From an uncultured Lachnospiraceae bacterium (GTDB lineage Bacteria > Bacillota > Clostridia > Lachnospirales > Lachnospiraceae), in NCBI GenBank assembly GCA_910576975.1, contig CAJTJY010000024.1:1-54130 (forward strand): a stretch of 54,130 bases of DNA. Direction: 5' to 3'. The position numbers and the translations under genes were made by a program. Of this stretch, positions 42,225 through 50,156 are shown piece after piece. The first letter of the stretch is position 1. Every line of letters begins with the position of its first letter. The notes beneath the pieces are model-generated. The model was not told the origin of the DNA, searched no databases, and saw nothing but the letters and a program-made list of their open reading frames with translations.

Positions 42225-42845
42225 TTACGTCAAGACGTAAGTTCCCTTCCCCAGTTTTTTCACGAATCCGGCTGTCTCGCATTGATTCAAAATTCTTTGA
42301 AGCTGTCTTGCGCTACAATGAAGATGAAAAGCTGCTTGTTCTATGCCCTTTAATGTTTGGTTGTCGCACTTGTACTTCATATAGGAAATCACTCGTTCTG
42401 CAAGAGAGGCGGGGGCTGCGTCAATGGTAGTCATTACTGCGATTTTGCTGGAAAGGCTTCTGCAAATAAGTTCCAGAAATTTGTTGTTTGAGAGCAATGC
42501 CTCTCTATGTTTTTCAATCGAAAATGAAATGCAGCTCAAGCTTTCGGCTGCTTCGGCATAAATGTTATTGTTCTTAGGATAAAAGATATCCATGTCGCCG
42601 AGAAAGTAGTCCGTAGTCCCGTTTGACAGTGAATAGCGAGTCCCATCATCACGAATGAAGTAGATGTTGAGAGAACCCTGTTCTACAATTTGGAATAAAC
42701 ATTCTTTCTCAAAAGGAGAACTTACGAATTCGCCTTTTTCATATTTTATCAGGTATGAATCAATATCCAGTGAACTAAGTACGGCATGATACTTGCTTTT
42801 GGCAATGCAGGATGAAATTTTCTTTTTATCATAAATTCTTTCCAT
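42225..42845 (-). CDS. Crp/Fnr-family transcriptional regulator
   Basis: A 206-residue protein with an N-terminal cyclic-nucleotide-binding-like beta barrel (about 20-125) and a C-terminal HTH (about 165-200, AAFHLHCSARQLQRIL). There is no Fnr-type cysteine cluster, so it is probably not an Fe-S oxygen sensor; the effector is unknown. AAGGAGG precedes ATG 42845. It is divergent from a MATE pump gene with a palindrome between them. Confidence 0.87.
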   Translation of the reverse strand: MERIYDKKKISSCIAKSKYHAVLSSLDIDSYLIKYEKGEFVSSPFEKECLFQIVEQGSLNIYFIRDDGTRYSLSNGTTDYFLGDMDIFYPKNNNIYAEAAESLSCISFSIEKHREALLSNNKFLELICRSLSSKIAVMTTIDAAPASLAERVISYMKYKCDNQTLKGIEQAAFHLHCSARQLQRILNQCETAGFVKKLGKGTYVLT

Positions 42846-42858
42846 AAAGCCTCCTTAG

Positions 42859-42876
42859 ACAGGACATATGTCCTGT
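42859..42876. promoter_or_regulatory. Crp/Fnr operator, perfect 18-bp palindrome
   Basis: ACAGGACATATGTCCTGT is fully self-complementary. Its centre (42867.5) lies 41.5 bp upstream of the predicted +1 of the MATE gene (TATAAT at 42897-42902, +1 about 42909), the class II activator position of Crp/Fnr proteins. It is also directly upstream of the regulator's own ribosome site. Confidence 0.7.
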
Positions 42877-42896
42877 TTTTTGAAGTTATTCTACCT

Positions 42897-42902
42897 TATA
42901 AT
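42897..42902 (+). promoter_or_regulatory. -10 box of the MATE gene
   Basis: Consensus TATAAT with a poor -35 (TGTTTT, about 42874-42879) overlapped by the palindrome, which is typical of activator-dependent class II promoters. Confidence 0.6.
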
Positions 42903-42941
42903 GAAAAAAAGTTCAAGGAGGAAAGAAAAGGAGGAAAGAAT

Positions 42942-44276
42942 ATGACATCGGTTTTTGAAGAAAAGAATATTTCCAGAGCAATTATGAGGGTTGGATTACC
43001 TGCGATGCTGGGACAGCTTACCACGCTAATTTATAATATTGCCGACACTTTTTTTGTCTCGTTGACGAAAGAACCTGCAACGATTGCCGCAGTAACGTTG
43101 TGTGCGCCAATATTGCTGATTATTATGTCAATTGCTTGTATTTTTGGAATGGGAGGCAGCAGCGTGATTGCCAGATTATTAGGAGAAGAAAAGAACGAAG
43201 AATCTGGCACAACGATGAATTTTTGTGTGTATGCAATGGCGATTGCAGGCGTGATGACGCTGATTTTGGGTCTGGCATTTTTGCGGCCATTGGCGAAAAT
43301 TTCTGGTGCAGATGCGGATAATATTGCTTATACTTGCGATTATTTGAAATGGATTTTTGCAGGAGCTCCCTTTATTATGCTGGCAAATGGATTTGTTCAT
43401 TTGTTTCGTTCGGTTGGCCTGATAAAAGAAAGCACGATTGGATTGATACTTGGAAATGTAATCAATATGTTATTGGATTATTTCTTTATCGCTATTCTGG
43501 GATGGGGAACAAAAGGAGCCGCGCTTGCAACATCTTTGGGCTTTGTATGCGCGACAATATATTATATTGCCTGTATGATTCGTGAAGAGTACAAAGGGAA
43601 TCAATGCGTGCCATTGGCGCTGAAACGTTTTTCGCCAAATGTTGTAATAATTCGTAATGTCGTGAGCATCGGTATTCCAGGCGCTCTCATTACCGTTCTT
43701 ATGAGTGTTTCCAACATTGTGCTTAACAACTATCTTGGCATTTATGGATCTGACGCAGTAGCTTCTTATGGAATTGCATATAAATTGGACATGATTCCAA
43801 TTTTGCTGTCCGTTGGATTATCGCAGGGGGTTGCGCCCTTGGTGGGTTTTTGCTATGGAGGAAATCAGAAAAAACGTATGTCTGGTATTGTGAAATATAC
43901 GGTGCTGTATGGTACGTTGATGGGCGTGTTGTTTGCGACTGTATTTTTGCTGTTTGGAAATCAGCTTGCCGCTATATTTTTAGAAGATGGCTTGTTGATT
44001 GAACAAACGGGATGCTTTTTGAAAATTCTTTGCCTCTCAGCGCCTATGCTTGGCGTTATCAATATGACGACCAGTTATTTTCAGGCATTGGGAAAAGCAA
44101 TAAAATCTCTGATCATTACAGTTTTAAGAAATGCGGTACTGTTTATACCAGGAGTGATGTTTTTAAACCGCTTTTTCAAACTGAATGGAGTGATAGCGGC
44201 GCAGCCCGTCGTTGAAACAGTTTTAACGATAATCTGCATAGCTATGTACTTAGAAGATGCCAAGTCAAATTTTTGA
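42942..44276 (+). CDS. MATE-family multidrug/cation efflux transporter
   Basis: A 444-residue protein with 12 TM helices in two MatE halves. The N-terminus is NISRAIMRVGLPAMLGQLTTLIYNIADTFF-like (start residues 8-37; typical of the MATE first helix), and repeat 2 begins near residue 230. It is a Na+- or H+-coupled exporter; the substrate cannot be told from sequence. GGAGG precedes ATG 42942. The divergent Crp/Fnr regulator and its palindrome are the expected control. Confidence 0.92.
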   Translation: MTSVFEEKNISRAIMRVGLPAMLGQLTTLIYNIADTFFVSLTKEPATIAAVTLCAPILLIIMSIACIFGMGGSSVIARLLGEEKNEESGTTMNFCVYAMAIAGVMTLILGLAFLRPLAKISGADADNIAYTCDYLKWIFAGAPFIMLANGFVHLFRSVGLIKESTIGLILGNVINMLLDYFFIAILGWGTKGAALATSLGFVCATIYYIACMIREEYKGNQCVPLALKRFSPNVVIIRNVVSIGIPGALITVLMSVSNIVLNNYLGIYGSDAVASYGIAYKLDMIPILLSVGLSQGVAPLVGFCYGGNQKKRMSGIVKYTVLYGTLMGVLFATVFLLFGNQLAAIFLEDGLLIEQTGCFLKILCLSAPMLGVINMTTSYFQALGKAIKSLIITVLRNAVLFIPGVMFLNRFFKLNGVIAAQPVVETVLTIICIAMYLEDAKSNF

Positions 44277-44283
44277 CTTGGCA
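44258..44283. terminator. Hairpin overlapping the MATE stop codon
   Basis: TGCCAAGTCAAA (44258-44269) pairs with TTTGACTTGGCA (44272-44283), and the TGA stop (44274-44276) lies in the right arm. No U tract follows, so termination strength is uncertain. It lies between convergent genes. Confidence 0.45.
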
Positions 44284-44353
44284 GATGCAAAAGGAGCTGT
44301 GGAGCTGATGCTTGCTGATTTTGGAGTGGAAGCTGTCGATGCGCTGCCTTGCT

Positions 44354-45385
44354 TTATGGATTCATTTCCGCAATGTCATAAATCAATTTTACGGATTCTT
44401 CCCAGCCCAGGCAAGGATCGGTAATGGATTTTCCATAAATATGTTCTCCTACTTTCTGGCTTCCCGGTTCCAGATAACTTTCAATCATAACGCCCTTTAC
44501 GATATTATGGATTTCAGGAGAAATCTTGCGGTTATGCATGACTTCTTTGACAATGCGGATTTGCTGTTCGTACTGTTTGTTGGAATTGGAGTGATTCGAA
44601 TCAATAATGGCGGTAGGATGCTTCAAATCCATTTTGTCATACATTTGAATCAGGCGTTCCAAGTCCTCATAGTGATAATTGGGGATGCAAACGCCACGTT
44701 TATTTACTGCGCCACGCAGCACTACATGGGTCAGAGGGTTTCCGGTGGTGCTTACCTCATATCCACGGAATACAAAGTGATGAGGATGCTGCCCAGCGTA
44801 AACGGAATTCAGCATCACGGAGAAATCTCCGCTTGTGGGATTTTTCATTCCGGCTGGCACGTCGAAACCGCTGACAGTCAGGCGGTGATGCTGATCCTCT
44901 ACAGAACGTGCGCCAATGGCGACATAAGAGAGCAGATCTTCTACATAAGGCCAGTTTTCCGGGTAAAGCATCTCGTCTGCAGAAGACAGGCCGCTTTCTT
45001 CCAGGGCGCGAATGTGCATTTTGCGCATGGCGATTAGTCCTGCCAGCATGTCAGGCCGTTTTTCTGGATCTGGCTGGTGAGCGATTCCCTTATACCCTTC
45101 CCCCATGGTCCTGGGCTTGTTGGTATAGATCCTGGGAACAATCACTAAGCGGTCAGCCACTTTTTCCTGGATGCGGCTAAGGCGGTTAATATAGTCACAG
45201 ACAGCGTCTTCGTTATCTGCAGAGCAGGGACCGATAATTACTAGGAATTTGTCAGATTCTCCGGTAATGATCTGGCGCACCATGTTATCCCGTTCCTGCT
45301 TGGCGTGTGTCGCAGCGTTTGACAGCCCATATTCTTTCTTGATGTCTTCCGGGCTGGGAAGTTGTTTTAAAAATGAAAAACTCAT
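44354..45385 (-). CDS. aroF: 3-deoxy-7-phosphoheptulonate synthase (class I DAHP synthase)
   Basis: A 343-residue class I DAHP synthase, the first step of the shikimate pathway from PEP and erythrose 4-phosphate. The N-terminus PSPEDIKKEYGLS and the core IIGPCSADNEDAV, RIYTNKPRT and KNPTSGDFSVMLNSV segments match AroF/G/H. Which feedback amino acid it senses is not clear. ATG 45385 has GGAG 8 bases upstream; it lies 11 bp after aroE, in one operon. Confidence 0.92.
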   Translation of the reverse strand: MSFSFLKQLPSPEDIKKEYGLSNAATHAKQERDNMVRQIITGESDKFLVIIGPCSADNEDAVCDYINRLSRIQEKVADRLVIVPRIYTNKPRTMGEGYKGIAHQPDPEKRPDMLAGLIAMRKMHIRALEESGLSSADEMLYPENWPYVEDLLSYVAIGARSVEDQHHRLTVSGFDVPAGMKNPTSGDFSVMLNSVYAGQHPHHFVFRGYEVSTTGNPLTHVVLRGAVNKRGVCIPNYHYEDLERLIQMYDKMDLKHPTAIIDSNHSNSNKQYEQQIRIVKEVMHNRKISPEIHNIVKGVMIESYLEPGSQKVGEHIYGKSITDPCLGWEESVKLIYDIAEMNP

Positions 45386-45396
45386 GTGGCTCACTC

Positions 45397-46272
45397 CTAT
45401 TCTAAATTAGAAAAATAGTTCTGTTTGATAAGTTCAATTGGCATTTCCTGCCCAGTCCAACAAGTGAATGCGGCGGCTCCTTGATATAACAGCATAGTAA
45501 GGCCGTTAAAATGAGGACATCCCTGCGCCTTGGCCTGTTTCAGAAGCAAAGTTTCTCTGGGATTATAGATGATATCGGAAATGATCAGTTCTTTATGGAG
45601 CATGGCGGCATCTGGAATCGGGCTGCAATCTGTCTCAGGAGCCATTCCTATACTTGTGGCGTTGGTCAATATGGCGCTCTCAGAGATGCTTTTGGCAAGA
45701 AGATCTGTATCGTTAAAATCCAGAACCTGAATTTGGCATCCGGTTTCTGCTGTTACTCGACTGCAGAAGTCTACCATTTTTTTCCAGGAGGCGTTTCTTC
45801 GTTTGAATAGATCTATAGAAGAAACACCATCCAAAGCCGCTTGTACGCAGATAGCGGCAGCGGCGCCTCCGGCACCGAGCAGAGTCATTTTTTTCCCGAT
45901 GATGTCATAACCCGCCTCAGAGACAGAACGCATATATCCGATGCCATCCGTAGTGTGTCCAATCAGTTTTCCTTCCTTGACCATCACAGTGTTTACAGCG
46001 CCAGTCAGGAGTGCGGCAGGAGTCAGTTCATCTAAAAGAGGCAAAATATGCACTTTGAGAGGCATGGTGAGATTGAATCCGCAGATCCCGGCAGCTTTTA
46101 ACCCTGCGATAACATCCGCTAAAGCGTCAGGCTTAACGTCGAAAGCCAGATAGACATAATCCAGCCCAAGCTGGCGAAAGGCTTCGTTGTGCATTTGGGG
46201 AGAAATACTGTGAGAAACCGGACTGCCGAGAAGGGCAGTGAGCTTTGTGGTTCCTGTGATTTCATATTTCAT
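45397..46272 (-). CDS. aroE: Shikimate dehydrogenase
   Basis: A 291-residue NADPH-dependent enzyme reducing 3-dehydroshikimate. Substrate motif SPVSHSISPQMHNEAF near residue 17, catalytic NLTMPLK (Lys), and NADP loop GAGGAAAAI. ATG 46272 has AGGTGA 5 bases upstream; two further in-frame ATGs upstream lack sites. First gene of the aroE-aroF operon, divergent from aroD-aroK. Confidence 0.92.
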   Translation of the reverse strand: MKYEITGTTKLTALLGSPVSHSISPQMHNEAFRQLGLDYVYLAFDVKPDALADVIAGLKAAGICGFNLTMPLKVHILPLLDELTPAALLTGAVNTVMVKEGKLIGHTTDGIGYMRSVSEAGYDIIGKKMTLLGAGGAAAAICVQAALDGVSSIDLFKRRNASWKKMVDFCSRVTAETGCQIQVLDFNDTDLLAKSISESAILTNATSIGMAPETDCSPIPDAAMLHKELIISDIIYNPRETLLLKQAKAQGCPHFNGLTMLLYQGAAAFTCWTGQEMPIELIKQNYFSNLE

Positions 46273-46344
46273 AGATTCACCTAGTTTCATTATTTTAGTT
46301 TCAAGCATTTGTCAAAAATGTGAAAGGGAAAGGATCCCTGCATT

Positions 46345-46373
46345 ATCTTAATGGATAATAAAAAATATGTCAA
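46345..46373 (-). promoter_or_regulatory. aroE-aroF promoter
   Basis: Minus-strand TTGACA (46368-46373), 17-bp spacer, TAAGAT (46345-46350). It ends 3 bp before the left direct repeat of element R4, so the element abuts the upstream side of both divergent ar promoters. Confidence 0.7.
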
Positions 46374-46385
46374 TGACTTGCCAGC

Positions 46386-46680
46386 TTTGAGTTCCCCATT
46401 TTGCAATTCATAGTGCCAAAAGAGGGGTGTCGCACGAAGATATTTACTTGTTCAAAAGGTCTTGCCGCTGATGCGGCAAAGACAGAATGCACAAAAATCA
46501 CTCTGGAAAGCTATCTTTCCAAGATGACTTTTGTGCATTTTGTTTGCATTGCTTTGCAATGGAAACCTTTTGAACAAGTAAATATCTTCGTGCGACAGCC
46601 TCATCTTGCACAAAAAGTGTTTTCATCGCTTTGTGATGGAAACCTTTTGGCACTATGAATTGCAAAATGGGGAAACTTAA
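46386..46680. mobile_element. Palindromic element R4 (nested, with target-site duplication)
   Basis: A 295-bp non-coding element flanked by the 10-bp direct repeat ACTTGCCAGC (46376-46385 and 46681-46690). Outer arms 46391-46422 and 46644-46676 match except for one base indel. An inner element has perfect 32-nt arms (46428-46459, 46566-46597) starting TGTCGCACGAAG. Inside are hairpins CCGC-TGAT-GCGG and ATGCACAAAA...TTTTGTGCAT. The right part carries the same CATCTTGCACAAAAAGTG module as R1. It lies between the divergent aroE and aroD promoters. Confidence 0.75.
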
Positions 46681-46682
46681 AC

Positions 46683-46711
46683 TTGCCAGCAAGCTTTTGA
46701 TGGGGTATAAT
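46683..46711 (+). promoter_or_regulatory. aroD-aroK promoter
   Basis: TTGCCA (46683-46688), 17-bp spacer, TATAAT (46706-46711). The -35 lies inside the right-hand 10-bp direct repeat of element R4. Confidence 0.7.
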
Positions 46712-46797
46712 GTGCAGTAAGCATTGAGCAGCGCTGATCCATTCAAAGCGCCCTTGCGTCATGCTTGCATGTAAACAAGAATGTAAGGAACGATAAA

Positions 46798-47565
46798 ATG
46801 AAGATAAAGCAATATGCCATTGGAGCAGGAAAGCCATTAATATGTGTTCCAGTCACTGAGACAGGACAAGAAGCCATTATTGAGAAAGCAAATGATGCGG
46901 TGCGCCAAGGGGCGCAAGCGTTGGAATGGCGGATTGACTGGTTTGAAAAAGCTGGGCAGTGGCAACAGATAGAACAGATCCTGAAGATGCTGGCGGAAAT
47001 TTGTGACAAAGTAATTTTGCTCTGCACGTTTCGTAGCAAAGCGCAGGGAGGACGGCAGGAAATAACAGAAGACAGATATAAGGAGCTGCTTTTGCATATA
47101 GCGCAAAGTGGCTTGGCAGATCTTTTGGATGTGGAAGTATCAGAGCTTTCCGATGCGTCAGGAGTGATCAAAGGCCTTCATGATGCCGGTCAGACGATAA
47201 TCGGGTCGCAGCATTATTTTTCGCATACGCCAAATGTCTTGCAGATGCAGCAGGAATTGCTGGGAATAAAGGAAGCGGGGGCTGATATTGGCAAGCTTGC
47301 CGTAATGCCCAAGTGTCCGATGGATGTGCTTTGGCTTTTGGAAGCGACGGCAGAGGTCAGGCAACAAGAGCCAGATTATTTGATTGTGACCATGGCAATG
47401 GGAGGGCTTGGAGCGATATCAAGGATCAGCGGGCAGACGTTTGGTTCTTGTATAACGTTTGCAAGCTTGGGAAAGGCTTCGGCGCCAGGTCAGCTTCCTA
47501 TAGAAGACACGGCATTGATGTTAGCTAAGATTTCAGACAGCATGGGGAAAAGCAATGAAAGATAA
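46798..47565 (+). CDS. aroD: 3-dehydroquinate dehydratase, type I
   Basis: A 255-residue TIM-barrel enzyme dehydrating 3-dehydroquinate to 3-dehydroshikimate by a Schiff-base mechanism. The catalytic Lys is in KLAVMP and the His in IGSQHYF. EWRIDWFEKAG is the typical early motif. ATG 46798 has AAGGAA 7 bases upstream. aroK overlaps its end by 11 bp. aroB, aroA and aroC are not in the window. Confidence 0.93.
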   Translation: MKIKQYAIGAGKPLICVPVTETGQEAIIEKANDAVRQGAQALEWRIDWFEKAGQWQQIEQILKMLAEICDKVILLCTFRSKAQGGRQEITEDRYKELLLHIAQSGLADLLDVEVSELSDASGVIKGLHDAGQTIIGSQHYFSHTPNVLQMQQELLGIKEAGADIGKLAVMPKCPMDVLWLLEATAEVRQQEPDYLIVTMAMGGLGAISRISGQTFGSCITFASLGKASAPGQLPIEDTALMLAKISDSMGKSNER

Positions 47566-48085
47566 TATCTATTTGATTGGATTTATGGGCACAGGGAAAA
47601 GCACGGTGTCCAAAAGCCTTGCAAAGTTGCTGGGATATGGCGAGATAGATACCGATGCCTGGATTGTCAGGCAGCAGAACAAGAGCATAGCGGAGATCTT
47701 TGAGAAACAGGGAGAGGATGCGTTTCGGGATATGGAGACCTCCTTGTTGCAGGAGTTGCAAAAAGAGAAACATAAAATTATTTCTTGTGGCGGGGGTATG
47801 GCAATGCGCACGGAAAATGTGACGCTGATGCAAAAAAACGGCGTGGTGGTGCTGCTGACGGCACAACCGGAGACGATATTGGAAAGGGTAAAGAACGACC
47901 AGGGTCGTCCGGTTCTCAATGGAAACATGAATGTAAAATATATTCAGAGACTTTTAGCGCAGAGGAGCCCTTTTTATCAAGCTGCGGGGGAAGTGGTCGT
48001 GCCTACGGATCACCGTGCGCCAGACGATATCGCACAAGAAATAAAAAAAAATTTAGAATTTTTCAAAAATCCTTTTGATTTTTAG
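47555..48085 (+). CDS. aroK: Shikimate kinase
   Basis: A 176-residue P-loop kinase phosphorylating shikimate. Walker A is GFMGTGKST (residues 9-17), the shikimate-binding DTD-like segment is EIDTDAWI, and SCGGGMAMR fits the substrate site. It overlaps aroD by 11 bp, implying coupled translation. Confidence 0.93.
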   Translation: MKDNIYLIGFMGTGKSTVSKSLAKLLGYGEIDTDAWIVRQQNKSIAEIFEKQGEDAFRDMETSLLQELQKEKHKIISCGGGMAMRTENVTLMQKNGVVVLLTAQPETILERVKNDQGRPVLNGNMNVKYIQRLLAQRSPFYQAAGEVVVPTDHRAPDDIAQEIKKNLEFFKNPFDF

Positions 48086-48132
48086 AATAAAGTATGTTAT
48101 ACTGATCTCGCTCGAAAAGAAAGTTTGAGGCA

Positions 48133-48204
48133 GCACCCATAGTTTAACGGATAAAATACCAGATTCCGGTTCTGGGGCTGGGGGTTCGATTCCCTCTGGG
48201 TGCA
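48133..48204 (+). tRNA. tRNA-Arg (anticodon CCG)
   Basis: A 72-nt cloverleaf: acceptor GCACCCA / TGGGTGC (48133-48139, 48197-48203), discriminator A at 48204, anticodon stem CCAGA / TCTGG with loop TTCCGGT (anticodon CCG), and a GGTTCGATTCC T arm. CCA is not encoded. TATACT about 40 bp upstream may be its promoter. Confidence 0.92.
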
Positions 48205-48355
48205 TTTAGTACTTCTGAAATGATTTTGTATTATAGATCGACAAATATTTCATAAATTTTGTTGCCAGCAGGTATGACGTTGGCGATTTTGGTTACGTTA
48301 ATTATTATAGAATTACAGTTTAAAACAGAGCTGTGGACATAGATAAGGAGATAAT

Positions 48356-49501
48356 ATGAGCGAGAATAGAAGATCTGGGTCAGAGTTTAGCATAGATACA
48401 ATAGTAAGTTTTTGTAAAAAAAATGTGAAATATATATCAGCAGGGGTTTTGACCGTTGCTATCGTTGTCGTGCTTGCGGTTGTCGCAACAGGCAATAAAG
48501 GCGGTGACAAAGCCTCGAAACAGCCGGATACAAAGCAGGAAGAGACGGACAAGAAAGATAATCAGGGCGAAGAGCAGGACGATGAGAAAGATGCAGACGG
48601 CAAAAAGGATCAGGAGGAGTCACATCCTGAGATTAAGGAATTGGTGTCCACTTATTATAATTCCTATGCGGCAGGTGATTTGGACAAGCTGACAGAGCTT
48701 ACCAAGTTTCTTTCTGATATGGAGAAAGATTACATTACGATGATGAACGAGCATGTGGCGAGTTATAATAATGTTTCTTGCATCGTAGAGGATGGGGCGG
48801 AAGAAGGCGATTATATCGTATGCGTAGCTTATGACATGACCTTTGAAGACATGAAAGAAGCTCTTCCAGGATCTAATATTTTCTATATTCAGACGAATAA
48901 GGACGGGGAGCTTTATATCAACAACCGTTATAGTTCTTTCAACAGGGAGATTAAAGAACAGAAGACGAAGAAGAAAATTCTCAATTTGATCAAAGAGTTT
49001 GAAAACGGAGACAAAGTACAGAAGCTTCAGGAAGAAGTCCAGGAAAATTACGACAAGATTGTCAGCAAAGACGAGAAATTAGAGAAAAAGGTTAACGACG
49101 TGGCAGAAGCGATCAGCGAGTGGAAGCAATCTTACAAGCCTGCTGAAGAAGAGCCAGAGGAGGAGCAGGCGCCAGAAGAACAGCAGCCAGAAGAGGAGCA
49201 AGCGCCGGAAGAGCCAGAGCAGGATCAGCCGTCGGATGATGGTGGCAGCGAGAGTGATGGCGCTAGCGATACGAATGATAATGCTTCTGGCGGGTTGAAT
49301 TATGTGCCAGATGGAAAAGTGCTGACAGCGACTGGCGGTTATAATGTGCGCGTATCTATGAATGAGTCTGCGGAGCTTGTGGGAACCACGGCGGTGGGCG
49401 ATACCATCACGGTTATTTTAAGCTATGCGGAAGGGTGGACTAAGGTAGAATGGAATGGGACTACCGGATATATCAGAACGGATTTGTTATTGGCTAATTA
49501 A
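48356..49501 (+). CDS. Membrane-anchored SH3-domain protein
   Basis: A 381-residue protein: cytosolic N-terminus, one TM helix (about 26-47), a Lys/Asp/Glu-rich linker, a NTF2-like domain (about 83-200) that reads SHPEIKELVSTYYNSYAAGD at its start, a helical stretch, a Pro-Glu-Gln repeat segment (about 262-292), and a C-terminal bacterial SH3 domain (about 325-380). It probably contacts the cell wall; no enzymatic motif is seen. AGGAG precedes ATG 48356. A good terminator follows. Confidence 0.75.
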   Translation: MSENRRSGSEFSIDTIVSFCKKNVKYISAGVLTVAIVVVLAVVATGNKGGDKASKQPDTKQEETDKKDNQGEEQDDEKDADGKKDQEESHPEIKELVSTYYNSYAAGDLDKLTELTKFLSDMEKDYITMMNEHVASYNNVSCIVEDGAEEGDYIVCVAYDMTFEDMKEALPGSNIFYIQTNKDGELYINNRYSSFNREIKEQKTKKKILNLIKEFENGDKVQKLQEEVQENYDKIVSKDEKLEKKVNDVAEAISEWKQSYKPAEEEPEEEQAPEEQQPEEEQAPEEPEQDQPSDDGGSESDGASDTNDNASGGLNYVPDGKVLTATGGYNVRVSMNESAELVGTTAVGDTITVILSYAEGWTKVEWNGTTGYIRTDLLLAN

Positions 49502-49555
49502 TTCACTTCACAAAAGTTTGAGAGGAATAAAAGAACCATTGAGATGTGCAGAAGG

Positions 49556-49587
49556 GAGAATTGCCCAAAGGGCAGTTCTCTTTTTCC
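49556..49587 (+). terminator. Terminator after the SH3 protein gene
   Basis: An 11-bp stem GAGAATTGCCC / GGGCAGTTCTC (49556-49566, 49570-49580, one mismatch) with a 3-nt AAA loop and TTTTTCC. Confidence 0.85.
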
Positions 49588-49613
49588 TTAATCAGACGCA
49601 TAAGGACGAAATC

Positions 49614-49641
49614 TTGTCAACTTTGTAAAAACCAGTATAAA
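49614..49641 (+). promoter_or_regulatory. Promoter of the 49689 operon
   Basis: TTGTCA (49614-49619), 16-bp spacer, TATAAA (49636-49641). Confidence 0.5.
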
Positions 49642-49688
49642 ATAAGACAAATGTTTCAACCTAATGATAAAAACATTAGGAGGAGCTT

Positions 49689-50120
49689 ATGCGTAATTAC
49701 GAAGAAGTCAAAGTATTGAAAGAAGCCAGGAGGAATGCATCTATGGCGATCAGTGCAATAGATGCGCTAATGGGAAAAGTATATAATCAGGAATTTGCCT
49801 ATGAGCTGACGTCGGAGAGAAACCGGTTCCGGGATTTTGAGCGCAGGGCGGAAGCGGGGCTGTGGCAGCATGGACTGGTTTCAAAAGATTCCGGTTTGCA
49901 AAAGGCAATGCTTTGGGGTGTGCTTCAGGCAAACACGATGTTAAACATCAGTACCAACCATATGGCTGATATGGTAATCCAGGGAAACACCAGAGGAATT
50001 ACAGATTTGCTGAAAGCAAGACATAACAATAAGCAGGCGGGAAGTTACGCCAACGAATTGGCTGAGGAATTGATGGATTTTCAGGAAGAAAATATAGAAC
50101 GTTTGAAACGGTTTCTGTAA
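49689..50120 (+). CDS. Conserved helical protein of unknown function
   Basis: A 143-residue, nearly all-helical protein with no TM segment. The pattern of Glu/His residues (e.g. YELTSERNRFRDFERRAE, later NISTNHMADM) could suit a ferritin-like fold, but no metal-site motif is certain. I do not recognise the family. TTAGGAGG precedes ATG 49689. It heads a run of genes (rluF-like, ligA, metA) spaced 23-37 bp apart, so it may be co-transcribed with them. Confidence 0.6.
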   Translation: MRNYEEVKVLKEARRNASMAISAIDALMGKVYNQEFAYELTSERNRFRDFERRAEAGLWQHGLVSKDSGLQKAMLWGVLQANTMLNISTNHMADMVIQGNTRGITDLLKARHNNKQAGSYANELAEELMDFQEENIERLKRFL

Positions 50121-50156
50121 GTTAGGATAGGATTTTTCATAAAGCGTGGGGGAAAG

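Noticed and set aside
44312..45037. A 241-codon plus-strand open frame
   Set aside because: It lies opposite aroF, whose motifs and ribosome site are clear; the plus-strand product has no recognisable domain.
8098..46680. CRISPR-like repeats
   Set aside because: The repeats are dispersed inverted elements, not short direct repeats with regular spacers, and no cas genes are present.
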